Source of the DNA: Castor canadensis
Taxonomy: Eukaryota; Chordata; Mammalia; Rodentia; Castoridae
Reading direction: 5' to 3'
Assembly: GCF_047511655.1 (NCBI RefSeq)
Contig: NC_133400.1
Coordinates: 4,067,001-4,131,000 of the forward strand
DNA length: 64,000 nt
Every line of letters begins with the position of its first letter. The stretch's first letter is position 1. The translations under genes and the position numbers were made by a program. This document shows, in pieces, positions 1 to 10,965 of this stretch. The notes beneath the pieces were generated by a model that did no database searches, was not told the origin of the DNA, and was given only the letters and a program-made list of their open reading frames with translations.

Positions 1-1640
1 AGGTGCTATTTACTTATTTATTCAGTTTTTGTTGAAATATGGACACAGTTTGGTATTTACTGACAATCTCTTAAGATATGTGTTGTAACTTTAAAAAATT
101 TTCTGTTGAATTACTTCTTTGGGAAAAATTTGCAAACGGTTGTGGCTGGGAACAAGAAGTGCCAGGCACAGTTTTGACAGGGTAGAAGTTGAAGACCAAA
201 CCTGGACTTAATCACTATCTTATCAGCTAATCAGTGGGCAGGGACTCTTTGGACCTCTGGGTTAAGAAGGATTCAGAGGGTAAAACTGACCTCCTTAGGA
301 AAAGTGCCATGATTGATTGGTGACGTCTGCCATGGACCCAGGAGGAGCAAGTGGAAGGTTTCCCATTTTTGTCATCCCTGATGTAGATGAAGCAGTCGCT
401 GGAGGTCAGGCCAGGTGGAGTCAGGGCTTCTGTGGATGTCTGTGGTCAGGACGCAGAGAGTGGGCTCTACACTGTTGCCTGGATGCAGGGGTCAGGTTTC
501 CAGTCATCGATCTGCTCCTGTTTAGTTTGGGCTGGTACCTACTCATGGCAGGCTCTGAGGCCACTATGCCTGCTGGTCACCTGTGTTTGTTAGATAATCA
601 CCCGTGCCCACCTGAAATGTGGCCATGTGTGTGCCTGTGTTTTGTCCTTCCTTCTCTCCCTAGTGATTCAGAGTCCCGTCACTTCTAAGCTGTAAGGGTG
701 GCACAGGTGTCTTTGTTCCCAAATCTGTCAAATGCTCAGCCATACCATTCTGATGTTTGTTTTTCTCTTCTTCTCTAATGACTCACACATGTTCCAAGAA
801 GCTGCTCTTTTTGGGTAAATTATACCTTGCCAGTGTGGCGCTTAAAAGCTTGGTCTCCCGCACCGTAGAAAGGCGTAGGAGGGCGGCACCGGGCCAGGGA
901 GGCTGGCAGTGGTGGCCGCTTTGCTGCTGGGTGCTCTCACTAGCCTCATGCTCCTGGGAGGTGCCCAGGGTACTGGATACCGGGATACTGGGTACTGGCT
1001 GCTTTTTTTCAGTGTTCCAGGACCTTTGGTTTATAATTCAGCTCCACCCACTTTTGGGAAAGGCACACTACTGTGGCCAGCATCGGGCTTGTCTTCCCCG
1101 CCCCCTGCACTTTGCAGGGCTTTGAGGTGGGCCTGACACCAGCACATGACCTTCATCTCAGGACCAGGCTGTGAGCCCACAGCTGACCGTTCTGACCCAC
1201 TTTTCCCCACTGCGCCGGGAGTCTGGTGTCTACAGTGGAACACTGTCCCTTGACCATGTGCTCCAGGGCCTTCAGGTGGGTTCCCAGATGGCTGGTGAGG
1301 AAAGTCAAGGGACACCCTTTTGTCCCCTCTCTCCTTTCACAGAGATGGAAACCAGGACCCAGAGTGCATCCTTCAGGGCGTTTCAGAAGCTGCCTCTTTT
1401 TCTGCTCCCAGGCCCTCAAAGATGCAGGGTGCCAGGATTTTGACTTCCTAGGGTGTAGGGAAGTGTGTGGTCCTCTCCCCCAACCTGCTTTACAAATGCA
1501 TGCATTCTGGCCATCTCAAATGTCTGCACCCACACTCTTCACACTGGTTAGAGACACCCCATAGTTCAAATGGTCTAGCCCCAGGCCCAGCTTTGGGCTT
1601 TGCAGCTGGAGGTGCCGTCTTCTCTACAAAAATGAATGAT

Positions 1641-1842
1641 GGGGGCCGGATGTGATGGTGCATGCCTGTAATCCTACCTTACAGAGAGCCATAAGTAGAA
1701 GGATCACTGTCTGAGGCCAGCCAGGCAAAAGCCAAGACCCTATCCAAAAAATAAGCAAGAAGGGCTGGGGGCATGGCTCAAGTGGTAGAGCACCTGCCTA
1801 GCAAGATTGAGGTCCTGAGTTTAAACTACAGCGCTGCAAAAA
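1641..1842 (+). repeat. Composite B1-ID type SINE
   Basis: The left half has the 7SL-derived pattern (GGTGCATGCCTGTAATCC, later GAGGCCAGCC). The right half is tRNA-like, with GTGGTAGAGCACCTGCCTAGC followed by a B-box-like GAGTTTAAAC, and it ends in an A-rich tail. This full-length copy shows the family's two-part structure clearly. Confidence 0.85.
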
Positions 1843-2214
1843 CAAGTTGGGGATGAATGGTGGAAAGAGGAAGCAAGTGTAGCCCAGAGAACTTATCTGT
1901 CTGGGACTTGCCTGCAGTCTTGAGAATGGAGGGGAGAGCACAGTCCTTTATAATCTTCGCAAATAAGCATTGAGTACTTACTCTGTACTGGCACATCCAG
2001 CAGTGGCCCTTTGCACGCTCCCCAAGCCCTTGCCACAGCCCTAGGACCTAGGGCCCGTTCGCAAATGAGGACACAGACTCAGGGACTCTGGTCACCTCCA
2101 GGGAGGGTGTTGGAAGTGAATAGGCAGAACTTTGTCCCAAAGTCACTCCCAGCGTGTTTTGGATTAATGCTAGTCTTTAAACCCAGGCAGTTGGGAGCTG
2201 TTTACAAACGAAAG

Positions 2215-2709
2215 GGATGATTTAAAACCAGGGCGGTCATATGCGGACTTTAGATGTAGGGCAAATGCAGCAATGTGGTTGGACTTGGATCACATGATAA
2301 GGGGAGAACACATTTTGGTGATATAGGAGTAGGTAGAAAACCCAAAACATGAAAGCGTTTGATGTCCCCACTCCAGAGGAACTAATACAGAAACCTTAAA
2401 GCAACAGAGGTTATCATGAGAAGGGGATCAGGAACCAGGGTAAAGATCAGTTAGAGATGAATCAACATGGGTCATAACACGTGTACACGAAAGCAATGCT
2501 AGGAATATCTCTGTATAGCTATCCTCAACTCAGCTAGCAAAAACACTTTGTCTTCCTTATTAGGTTTGTCTCTTTTCTTCAACAAAACTAGTGATAAAGG
2601 CAGAACAGGACCTGCCTGGAACTGAGGGGGGAAGGGGGGAGAAACAACACAAATAATGTATGCACATGTGAATAAAAAAAATAATAATTAAAATAAATAA
2701 ATAAGTAAA
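2215..2709 (+). repeat. Lineage-specific L1 3' end
   Basis: The segment has the look of a rodent L1 3' untranslated end: non-coding, A-rich, with a G-rich run (2625-2640), then ATGTATGCACATGTGAATAAA and an (ATAA)n-type tail near 2670-2705. I recognise this 3' end from beaver-like genomes, which is memory rather than a search. It is 5'-truncated, as usual for L1 insertions. Confidence 0.6.
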
Positions 2710-3801
2710 ACCAGGGGTGGGAAAATAAGTAAAAAGACCCTTGGCACAACCCAACCCAGGCCTTCACCTGAGTCCCCTCCCTGGGAAGGCAGACCGATGT
2801 CTGCTTGGGATCTTTGTGGCACAAACAGAAAAGTCAGAGAGACAAAGCTTGAGCTCAGCTTGGTGGTCATCGCATGTTTCCAAGCCCTTCTGTTGGAGGC
2901 CATCAGCTTCGAGGAGTTGGATGTCGCTGGAGGGGCCTCTCCTTATGAAAAGCCCCTCTTGGCAAAAAAGGGAAAGTGTCCAGAAACCTTTAGAGAGGGG
3001 CACAGTGTTCCTGGACAAAATGAGGAAAACCTTTCTAGAGTCACAGGTGACAATGACGGTGTCCCCTGACTGGCACTTTGTGCTTTGAACCCTGATGGAT
3101 TGGGGCCACTAATGTGAGGCGCCAGGGAACAGACAGTCTAGAGCACCCTGAGGCAGGATGTGGGTGAGAGGGGACAGGCTTGGCACCAGGTACTTGCCCC
3201 CAGGCCACTTTGTGGTTGCTGTGTACTTGGATGAATTGCTTCTCCCGTCTGGGTCTCTTGCCTGTCCTCTGTCCTCTGGGGCTCCTGTTTCAGCTCCTCC
3301 CTCCCCCCTTCATTAGCAGAAGCATGTGTCTGATGTGGACAGCTTGCTGAGTTCAGGTACATTTCAAATTTCCCTCATGAGCACCGCGTAAAGACAGGGG
3401 ACGTCCCAGCTCGTGAAGGTCCTGCCAGGCCCTCTGTGCTGGGCCCTTCTCCTTGCCTGCTCTTCTTTCAGGCTTGCACGTGTCCTTTCTAGATGTGGCC
3501 GGCACCTGGCCCCCGTGGCTGTTTGGTGGCACGTGGAGGCTCGGTGGCTGTGTGTGGGGAGGTGTGACCACCTTGGGAGGTGGCTGTGTTCGCATAGGTA
3601 ACTTCGTGGTTTTCGTCCACGGTGCATATCAGTGTTTCCTCACAGCCTCCTTCTGGTCTCCACCTTGCTCCCTGGTCCGGCTCATCTGGCCAGCAATGTT
3701 GCTTGGTTTTTGCCTCTTTCTGCATACCGAGCCAGCGGTGGTGGCAATCCTTCCTCCTCCAGCCAAGCCCCAAAGCCTGACTGCTCAGCAGAATCGCTGG
3801 C

Positions 3802-3841
3802 GCGGTGCAGGCGGTGCAGGCGGTGCAGGCGGTGCAGGCGG
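3802..3841 (+). repeat. 9-bp tandem repeat (GCGGTGCAG)4
   Basis: Four perfect copies of GCGGTGCAG run from 3802 to 3837, followed by a partial unit. The array lies about 25 bases from a SINE. Because 9 is a multiple of 3 it stays open in several frames and creates false Gly-Ala-Gly and Arg-Cys-Arg peptides. Confidence 0.9.
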
Positions 3842-3862
3842 GGGCAAGGGGTTGTTGTGAGA

Positions 3863-4072
3863 TTTTTTTTGTCTTTGGTGGGATTGGGGTTTGAATTCAG
3901 GGCTTTGCACTTGCAAAGCAGGCGCTTTTCCTCTTGAGCCACACCTCCGGTCCATTTTGCTCTGGGCATTTTGGAGACGGGGGTCCCTTGAACTGTTTGA
4001 CTAGGCTGACCTCAAACCGCGATCCTCCTGGTCTCAGCCTTCCACGTAGCTGGGGTTACAGGAGCCTGGCTT
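3863..4072 (-). repeat. Composite B1-ID type SINE
   Basis: Read on the + strand it begins with the T-rich complement of the tail, then GGGGTTTGAATTCAGGGC (complement of the tRNA-like B box), then the B1-like half ending TAGCTGGGGTTACAGG. It is full length and inserted on the minus strand. Confidence 0.8.
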
Positions 4073-6039
4073 CAAGTTGATTTAGAGGTTGATGCTCAAT
4101 GCAGGCATTTGGGGGACATTTTGTAGACTTCACACCCTGTATCAGAAGTGTCCATGACCTTTGTGGCCTTTGGGAGTGGCAAGTATCCTGTATAGGGGCT
4201 CCCAGGACCACCATGTGTTACCTGCCATCTTCACCTGCCTGTGTGTACCCTGGAGGAGCAGACCCCCAAAATAGGGTGAGGAACAGCCTTGGCATCTGGT
4301 CACCTGTGTTGCTCTGTGGCGCCCTGTGCATGGCTGGGGTGTCTGTGAAGTGTCAGGTGGTTGGATCCAGAGGAGGACACTTGTTTAGAGGGTGCTAGGA
4401 GTCACTTTGAGGCACAAAGGATGTGAAGAGGTGGCTCCTAAAGGGCATGGGGAGAGGTGAGTGGACACAGGTGGAAGGGGTGGGCTAGGGGCAACTGCTG
4501 TTTCACTGGCTGTGTGTGGCACCACTGTGAGCCTCAGTTTCCCATTCTTTGGCTGAGGAGTGAGGGAAGAGGACCTAAGGTCCTTCCGGCCAGCCCTGCC
4601 GTCTGTGCTGCTGTCAAGATAGGAGGAGCCAGCGGAATCCCGGCTCTCCAGCCACCCAAGAACACCTTCTCTGGGCTCAGCTTCAGGGCAGCGTGGGCTG
4701 CAGTGGGGACCAGATTCCGCCGCTTGTCAGCTGCAGGGCAGGGGCTCTTGCATGGTGAGGGGAGCAGAGCCAAATGCAGCAGCACCAGCTCCCCCAGCTG
4801 GTAGTGGGACACCGAAGGCCCATGTGAATAAGAATCCATCGATGCACCTGGAGGCAGGGCACCGGGCTTCTCCTGGAGAGAGAATTTGGGATCTGGTCTT
4901 GTGGGACCTTCAGCATCACCACAGCTACGTGTAGTGTTGGAAACGTTTAAATGCCTGTCTTGGTCGTCAGAAGAGAAAAACCTTCAGTAAAGACTGAGGT
5001 GGGACTGTTAATTTCATGCAATCTGATGTCCCCCTGAGAATGAGTGAAACCTTAAGGTCACAGAGGCCTCTGAGCGCAGTGGACTGTGCTAGGACATGTG
5101 ATCTGCACCTTGTTTTCCCATAATAACAGAGTCCTGGGGGACTTGTCACAGGCCTCTGTAGGCAGTGACAATACAAACATGTCTTCTTCAAGCAAAATCA
5201 TCTCCACTCTGTTCTGCTGGACAGAGAGAAGAGGACCTCTGTCAATGCAGAACAAGGTGTGCATGGTGTCCTGTGTGGCGTGTGTGACGTCCTGTGTGTC
5301 ACGTCAGAGTGAACTTGCCTGCAACACTTTCAGAGATGGCTAGGTTGCTTTCCTACATTTCTTTGGATAACTTGGAGCCACTTATTTGCTAATCGTTTGG
5401 TTTTAAACATATCTCTGAAAAAGCATGGGGTTTGGGGTTGCTTTTATTTCATAGCTGGAGACAGATGTCTTAGACCTTATCATACTTATTTCTTCATTGA
5501 CATCTAATAGCTAATCGACACACACATCAAGTGCCCTTATTTAGACAGCCATATGTAGCCATCACAAGGCAGGAGGACTTTGGACTTCCTTCTTAGGTTC
5601 TCACCCTGGCTTCCTACCTTGGGCGCACGCCACCCCTCCCCTGTGCTGCTGGGCTGGGTGCTGAACCGAGAAACTGTCAGTTCTCAATTCTGCTTTCTGG
5701 CTCTTAGGCTCCTGTGCTCCTTGTGTGTGGTTCACACGTCCTGCGGAAAGTAGGGGGGTCTCAGGGCTGTTTTGTGCGTCTGGGCAGGTCTCTCTCAGCT
5801 CAGCCCATGGGCTTACCTTAAGACATTAAGAAGCTGATATAAGGAAGGAGGATTCAGTGAGAAAAGGTGTGAGGCTGTGCCTGGTACACGTCAACTACTG
5901 CATAAATATTAACCTTCTCTCTCATTCAGGGTCACTGTTCTCAGCGGCTTGGCTTAGCAAACGCTTTCTCTCTGTGCTGTAAAACGTGACCTTGAGGCTT
6001 CTCCTGTCTTAGTCTTCTTGCTGGTTTGGCAACTCTTAG

Positions 6040-6200
6040 GTTTTGTTTTTTAACTGATGTGAAATTCACTTAATTTAAAATTAACCATTTACAAATGCAC
6101 AATGACATTTAGTGCATTTAGTGTGGTGAAGCCACCAGCCCCATTTAGCTCCATCTCCCCAAAAGGAGATGCTGTGCACTACCACACCAGCTTCGGTATG
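6040..6200 (-). repeat. Ancient L1 fragment, antisense
   Basis: The motif GTGAAATTCACTTAATTTAAAATTAACCATTT and the following text (split here by an interior gap) match the reverse complement of mammalian L1M 3' ends. A related antisense block follows at 6420-6835. Confidence 0.55.
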
Positions 6201-6254
6201 GTTGCTCTTTTTTGTTTTGGCACGGTGGTACTGGGAATTGAGCTTGGTAGATGG

Positions 6255-6360
6255 TGACTCTTAGGTGCCAGACCTTGGCGTTGTGTGACATCGGGCAAGC
6301 ATTGCAGTCCTCAGCCTTTCTTTCCTCATTTGTAAGCTGGAGATAATATTGATCACTTTA
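6255..6360 (+). repeat. MIR relic
   Basis: The MIR core is recognisable: TTGTGTGACATCGGGCAAGC, then CCTCAGCC and TTTCCTCATTTGTAAGCTGG. It is strongly diverged, as expected for this old tRNA-derived SINE. Confidence 0.6.
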
Positions 6361-6419
6361 GGTGATATTTTAAAAAATAATACTGAGGAATAAGATTGAT
6401 TGTCTTGTAGGATGTCTTA

Positions 6420-6835
6420 TAAGAACAGGTTTAATTTGCACACCATGAAATTAACTTGTCCTTTTGTAAAGTTCAGTGATTTTTAGTAGATTTGCAGAGT
6501 TGTGCAACCTTCACTACCTCTAATTTTAGAACACTCTGTCATTTCCTGTTTCCCATCACTGGGTCCTGTAACCATGAATCTGCCTTCTGCCTCTGTCGAT
6601 TTGCCTTTTTTGGACATTTCACGTAAGTGAAGTCAGACGATAGGCAGCCTTTCATGTCTGGCTTCTTTTGCTCAGCATATTTTCGGCTCATCCGTGTAGT
6701 AGTGTGTGTGTGTGAGAACCCCATTCTTTTTCATGACTGCATAATACTCCAGTGTTTGTTGCCCACTCATTTGTTAATGGACATTTGGGTTGTTGCCATA
6801 TTTTTGGCAGTTATGAATGTTTGTGTGACTGTTTT
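6420..6835 (-). repeat. Ancient L1 fragment, antisense
   Basis: Hallmarks of the reverse complement of an L1M 3' region are present: AAAGTTCAGTG, AGAGTTGTGCAACC, TTTGCTCAGCATATTTTC, ACTGCATAATACTCCAGTG and CATTTGGGTTGTTGCCATA. It is broken by indels. Confidence 0.75.
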
Positions 6836-6842
6836 CTTTTCC

Positions 6843-6929
6843 TTTTTTTTTGAGGTACCAGGGTTTGAGCTCAGGGCTTTGTGCTTGCTAGGCTGGCAGT
6901 CTACCACTCAAACCATGTCCCCAACCCTC
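6843..6929 (-). repeat. ID-like tRNA SINE half
   Basis: A T-rich tail complement is followed by CCAGGGTTTGAGCTCAGGGC and GCTAGGCTGGCAGTCTACCA, the complement of the tRNA-like half. No B1 half is attached. It is inserted at the edge of the antisense L1 fragment. Confidence 0.75.
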
Positions 6930-7052
6930 ATTTCTCTTGGGTAGATCTCTAGGAATACAGATGTGAGTCGCATTAAAGGGTTCGAGAATTACACTTGGTA
7001 CTGTGGGTTGGTCTCAGAATCACACACAGGGGCGGGCACACTTAGTACCGAG

Positions 7053-7144
7053 CACTGGTGGATGTAGCTCAGTGGTAGAGCACTTGCCCAGCAAGACGGA
7101 GGCCCTGGGGTCCATCTGCAGTGCTTGGAAAAGGGAAAAAAAAA
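7053..7144 (+). repeat. ID-like tRNA SINE
   Basis: GGATGTAGCTCAGTGGTAGA is a good A-box region related to tRNA-Ala, followed by GCACTTGCCCAGCAAG and an A-rich tail (7131-7144). The acceptor stem does not pair, so it is a SINE and not a tRNA gene. Confidence 0.8.
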
Positions 7145-7839
7145 CAGCCTTTGTTTGCATTATTTTGTTCTGGTCTTTCTTGTGCGTGTTTTCTAACCTT
7201 TAGACTTAATTGATTTCTTGGCAACTTTCTCTGTCATCTCTTGAAATTTCCTTTGTTTATTGAAGTCTTATGAGCCACATACAAAATAACTGTTTATTGT
7301 CCTGGCTCAGGATTGTCTGAAAAGACCAACTACCTTCTTCAAAGTAAGCATCTACTGAGTGCCTCGTGTGTGCCAGGTCAGTGGGTTACATGGGCAAAAC
7401 CTGGCACCTCAAGAGGCAACCATGTCTGCATCCATTTTCCTCACCCTTATACCCCATAACCCTGTGTCCTGTTTGCTGAGTGAATGCAAACAAAACCCCT
7501 GCCTTCAAGTAACTGGGTGTGGCTGGAAATCCCAGTATATTCACTCCAGGGCTGAACCTTGGCTGGGACCAGAATCCCCGGTGGCTTTATGATGGGTGGT
7601 GGCTTCAGCCAGCTTGTGAGAGCCGATGTCATCTGTCTTCACCCCACGTGATGGCAGCTTGAAATCAGCTTCTGAGGATATTTATACCACGGGAATGGCA
7701 GCAGCTACAAACCAGGGGGAGCGTCCTTCCGTCCTCCCTCCCTCCCTTCTAGCCTTTCTTTTTTCTTTTTTGGTGTTAAACTCTTACCAGCGCCCCTACC
7801 TGCCTTCTCAACTTCTTCTGTAATTCCCCCACAAGGCGA

Positions 7840-7950
7840 GTGTTTGTAGATGAGGAAGTCGAAAAGACGAGTAACAGAGTTGAAAGGGACTTGCCCAAGG
7901 TAACACAGCCAGGAAATGACAGGGCCACAAGTGTGACTCTGGTCCACCTC
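7840..7950 (-). repeat. MIR relic, antisense
   Basis: GATGAGGAAGTCGAAAAGAC, then GGGACTTGCCCAAGGTAACA and CAGCCAGGAAATGACAGGGC follow the order of the reverse-complement MIR core. Confidence 0.65.
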
Positions 7951-8146
7951 CACAGTCATGGACGCCACTGTAACCCACTCTCCGATCTCAGTGTGCTATC
8001 TGACACGTGACTCTGCTGTCAAATCTTCATTTTGATGCTTCTTGCTTGTTTTTGGGTACCAAGACTTCCTGCTGTGTTGCCCCGGCAACGCTCAGATCTA
8101 CCTCTTCCTCTTGAACTGAGCGCTGCCTTTCCATTCATCCTTGCAG

Positions 8147-8257
8147 AATTTCGCCAAGGAGTTTGTGATCAGCGATCGCAAGGAGCTGGAGGAAGACTTC
8201 ATCAAGAACGAGCTGAAGAAGGCAGGGGGAGCCAATTATGACGCCCAGACGGAGTAG
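8147..8257 (+). CDS. COTL1: COTL1 terminal coding exon (coactosin-like protein, C-terminal 36 residues)
   Basis: COTL1 is a small ADF-homology (ADF-H) protein of 142 residues in human. It binds F-actin and also 5-lipoxygenase. The exon opens in phase 0 after TTGCAG and encodes 36 residues, starting NFAKEFVISDRKELEEDF and ending GGANYDAQTE, then TAG at 8255-8257. These correspond to residues 107-142, the last strand and helix of the ADF-H fold plus the acidic tail. The second lysine of the ELKKAG motif aligns with human Lys131, reported as important for 5-lipoxygenase binding; it is kept. The preceding exons lie upstream of the window. Identity is certain from near-complete agreement with the human tail as I know it; I noted one difference, Asn for Ser after FIK. 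Confidence 0.97.
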   Translation, partial: NFAKEFVISDRKELEEDFIKNELKKAGGANYDAQTE

Positions 8258-9350
8258 GCCCAGCACCCCGTCCCCCCCAAAGCCTTCTGCTGCTCCACGG
8301 AGGAGGGGACCTCCGGCCCCGCTACCAGCCCACAGCCCACCAGGGAGAGAAGCAAAGAGAGGCGACGCCCCTCCTGTGTCTGCAACCTGAGTCCCCTTCC
8401 CTGCCTCCTCCTGACCCGGCTGTGTCCTGCTTCATGACGCTCATGAGACTCTTTCTTGGTTCCTCTATTTCTTTTCTCACTCTTTTTCATTCTAAAGAAA
8501 AATCATTTTGATGCCACAGTCACACCTGCCATCAGATCTGAGGGGCCTCATTTCTCTTGCATTTGCTGTGGCCTGCCTGGTCTGAGCCCCTGCGGCCTGC
8601 CCTTGCTGCTAGGGCCTGGCCTGGGCACCATCCTGGTTTTCCTTGACCACCTCCTGCTTACTGCTAAGCCAGCTGCTGTGCCAGGAGCTGTGCCATCGGC
8701 TGCAGCCATCATGAGCACATACTTTCACCCCACTAGTCAGACCAGACCTTCTAGAATTTGATCCAGGGCCCCGCACCCCACCTCCATTCCAAGTTGCCTA
8801 AACTACCTGTCCTACAGAGTCAGCATTGCCCTGTGGTGGGAAGCTTAGGTCTGGTTTGGACTGAGTAGGAAGTGGTCAAAATTGCCTTAAAACTCACTGG
8901 CAGTGGCTTTTCTGGGTGATCCAAAGATAGCCTTTTGATTTACATCGCTGCCTAGCATTGAGAACAGTCTGGGTCATGGTGGGATGGGAAGAGTATTTCA
9001 GGGTTAACCTCAGAGACTCCCCATTTGACAAGACTGTGGGGAGAATGTGACTTTAGGGCCTGTGGAAACAGCAAGGCTAGCAGGGGCCAGAGGGCCTTCC
9101 CGGCCCTCTTGGGACCAGAAAGTGCGTGGCTTGAATCCTGGGTCCGCACTGCAGTCAGAAGGATTGCTTCGTTTTGTTTCTAAAGAAAGATGTGATTGGC
9201 TTGGTTCTTTGTGGGCACATTTTGTAAAATTCTTTTTCCTGATTTCCTTGCTCCTTTCATTTTGGGGAAGAAAACTGTACTGTACTGGGGTTGTAAAGCC
9301 CATCTCTGGCACTCAAACAGTTTACAGAAATAAATGTTTTTTTTCAAAAA
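8258..9350 (+). other. COTL1: COTL1 3' untranslated region
   Basis: The UTR runs about 1.1 kb from the stop codon to the inferred cleavage site just after the AATAAA at 9329. It is free of recognisable SINEs, in contrast to the flanking intron and intergenic DNA, which fits a constrained transcript end. It begins with a C-rich stretch and has T-rich runs near 8450-8500. The end is inferred from the poly(A) signal only. Confidence 0.75.
9329..9334 (+). terminator. COTL1: COTL1 poly(A) signal AATAAA
   Basis: A canonical AATAAA hexamer is followed by a TG- and T-rich segment at 9335-9344, as expected for a downstream element. It is the only canonical hexamer I saw between the stop codon and this point. 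Confidence 0.75.
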
Positions 9351-9484
9351 GAGGCTGGATTTTCTGACTTGTCTTGCTGAGTTTCTTCACTATAAAAACA
9401 AAGGCAGTTGTCCTTGTATTCAGACTCAGTAGGTATTTAGGAAGCTATGAGGACCAGTACCTTTTTAAATTCCTAACAGCCATG

Positions 9485-9605
9485 AACAATAGCTCGTTCA
9501 ACTTATGGAAACTGAGGTTCAGAGAGGTGAATTCCCCCTGAAGTCACGAGGGAGAATGTGGCAGAGCTGGGATTTGAACCCAGGTCTTCTGAGGCTCAGG
9601 CCTGC
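9485..9605 (-). repeat. MIR relic, antisense
   Basis: TGGAAACTGAGGTTCAGAGA, AAGTCACGAGGGAGAATGTG and GCAGAGCTGGGATTTGAACC follow the reverse-complement MIR core closely. Confidence 0.8.
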
Positions 9606-9884
9606 AGCTTGGGATGTGACATGGCAAACAGACAGCAAGCAGGTGACCAGCATCCTCCTGGCTTTTCAGGAAAGCCAAGAGGAAGTGTCTTCCTGGGGCT
9701 GGCTGACATCCTTTGTCCTTGGGCTGTGAAATTGTATTTCCAGGACCCATCCGTTTTGGGCTTGCTATCAGGCTGGAGGTGTTTCAGACACTGGCAGAGG
9801 GTGCTGGGAGAGGCAGAGCCAAAATCAGAGCAGAAGGAGCTCCTACGAGGAGCAGGCAAGGTCATGACGGCTCAGTGGCATGGG

Positions 9885-10045
9885 GTCCTGGGGGCCCCCG
9901 GGCACATCTGGGTTCTAATGGCTATGCATCTGCTCATAGCTACCAGGCTTCAGAGGTCAACCCCTCTGAATCTTGCTTTGCTCATCAGCAAAATGGGCAG
10001 CAGTACTGCCCACCGCTTAGGAGGCTTCACGAACACTATGGTGGT
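9885..10045 (+). repeat. MIR relic
   Basis: GGGTTCTAATGGC, then CCTCTGAATCTTGCTTTGCTC and ATCAGCAAAATGGGCAGCAG follow the forward MIR order with the central CTGTGTGACC part eroded. Confidence 0.55.
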
Positions 10046-10604
10046 GGACCAGGCGTCTGGTACGGCGGGAGGCTCTGTGTTCTTACTCACCAGGACTTGT
10101 TAGCTCTGAGACTTGTTTTTCCCTGTCCCTGGGACAGAGGGAGCTAAATCAGTCACTGTCTTCCCAGAACAAGTGCTTTCTGTGGTCGGAGAACCTGGGA
10201 TCTGGGAACATGCCATGTCTTCTTGTCCCTCATGCACTGCCACTGTCACCTCACTCTGGTGCCCCAGGCCTTTGATCTTCTGGGAAGCCAGCCCACAGTG
10301 GCTGCTCTCCTGGGCTCTCCTCCAGGCTCATAGCCCCCATCTCAGTCCCTACCCCAAATAATTAGGAACTGATGGTCTCTCAGACCCCTCCTGGGCCTCT
10401 ATCTCATCCTTGGCTGTGAACAAGGATCAGTTTTGGAAGTACAGAGGCCTCCATCCCAGACCAGGCAAACCAGAGTCCCCGACTCTGACCAATCCCACTT
10501 TCTGCCACCTCTGTCCCTAGGGTTGTGGAAGGGGCAGTGTCCCTAGTAGGTTGGCATCTGTCTCTGGCCAGTTCCTCTTGTAAGTGGAATATGGAATGGT
10601 GAGT

Positions 10605-10965
10605 GCTGACAAATATTTCTGGAACACCTTCTGTGTGCCAGGCACTGGCCAAGGTAGGGGGTACAGCAGGAAGCCTGTGCCACCAGTGGGCACACAGGTA
10701 CAGAGAAGTTCTTTTTTGGAAAAGCCTGGGTCCTAGGAGAGACCAAAAGGCCCAGCAGCTGGCCAGGCATCCAGGAGGACTTCTCTGGGGAGGTGGCACC
10801 CGAGCTGAGGACTCTGGGACAGGAATGACACTGGTGAAGGGGTGAAGGGACAGGGAGGTGACATGGCTGTGGTACAGTTTGCTGAGGGAGAGCCTGGGGG
10901 GCGGGCCTAGATGTGAAGCGGAGAACCTGGGCATGTCAGAGAACCCTAGTGAGGGCCTTGACTGA
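10605..10965 (+). repeat. Old interspersed repeat, family not assigned
   Basis: CACCTTCTGTGTGCCAGGCA, followed at the expected distance by GGGGAGGTGGCACCCGAGCT, is a pattern I know from widespread mammalian repeats. I cannot name the family safely without a library search. Confidence 0.45.

Larger units (their letters stand above)
1..8146 (+). other. COTL1: COTL1 last intron (3' part)
   Basis: This stretch precedes the COTL1 terminal exon and ends in a normal acceptor, a short pyrimidine-rich run and TTGCAG at 8141-8146. I looked for the three earlier COTL1 exons and saw no sequence encoding them, so the last intron is longer than 8.1 kb. It holds SINE copies, an L1 3' end, antisense L1 fragments, MIR relics and a 9-bp tandem repeat, each listed separately. 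The rest is unremarkable unique sequence. Reading frames of about 120 codons near 317-1125 and 3453-3860 show no recognisable protein and I treat them as chance. Confidence 0.8.

Noticed and set aside
7053-7144. Possible tRNA gene
   Set aside because: Good A-box region but no acceptor stem, with an A-rich SINE tail.
1-8146. Earlier COTL1 exons
   Set aside because: I looked for sequence encoding the upstream COTL1 residues and found none, so they lie outside the window.
9558-10103. 181-codon plus-strand frame after COTL1
   Set aside because: Its start and end lie in MIR relics and the translation resembles no protein I know.
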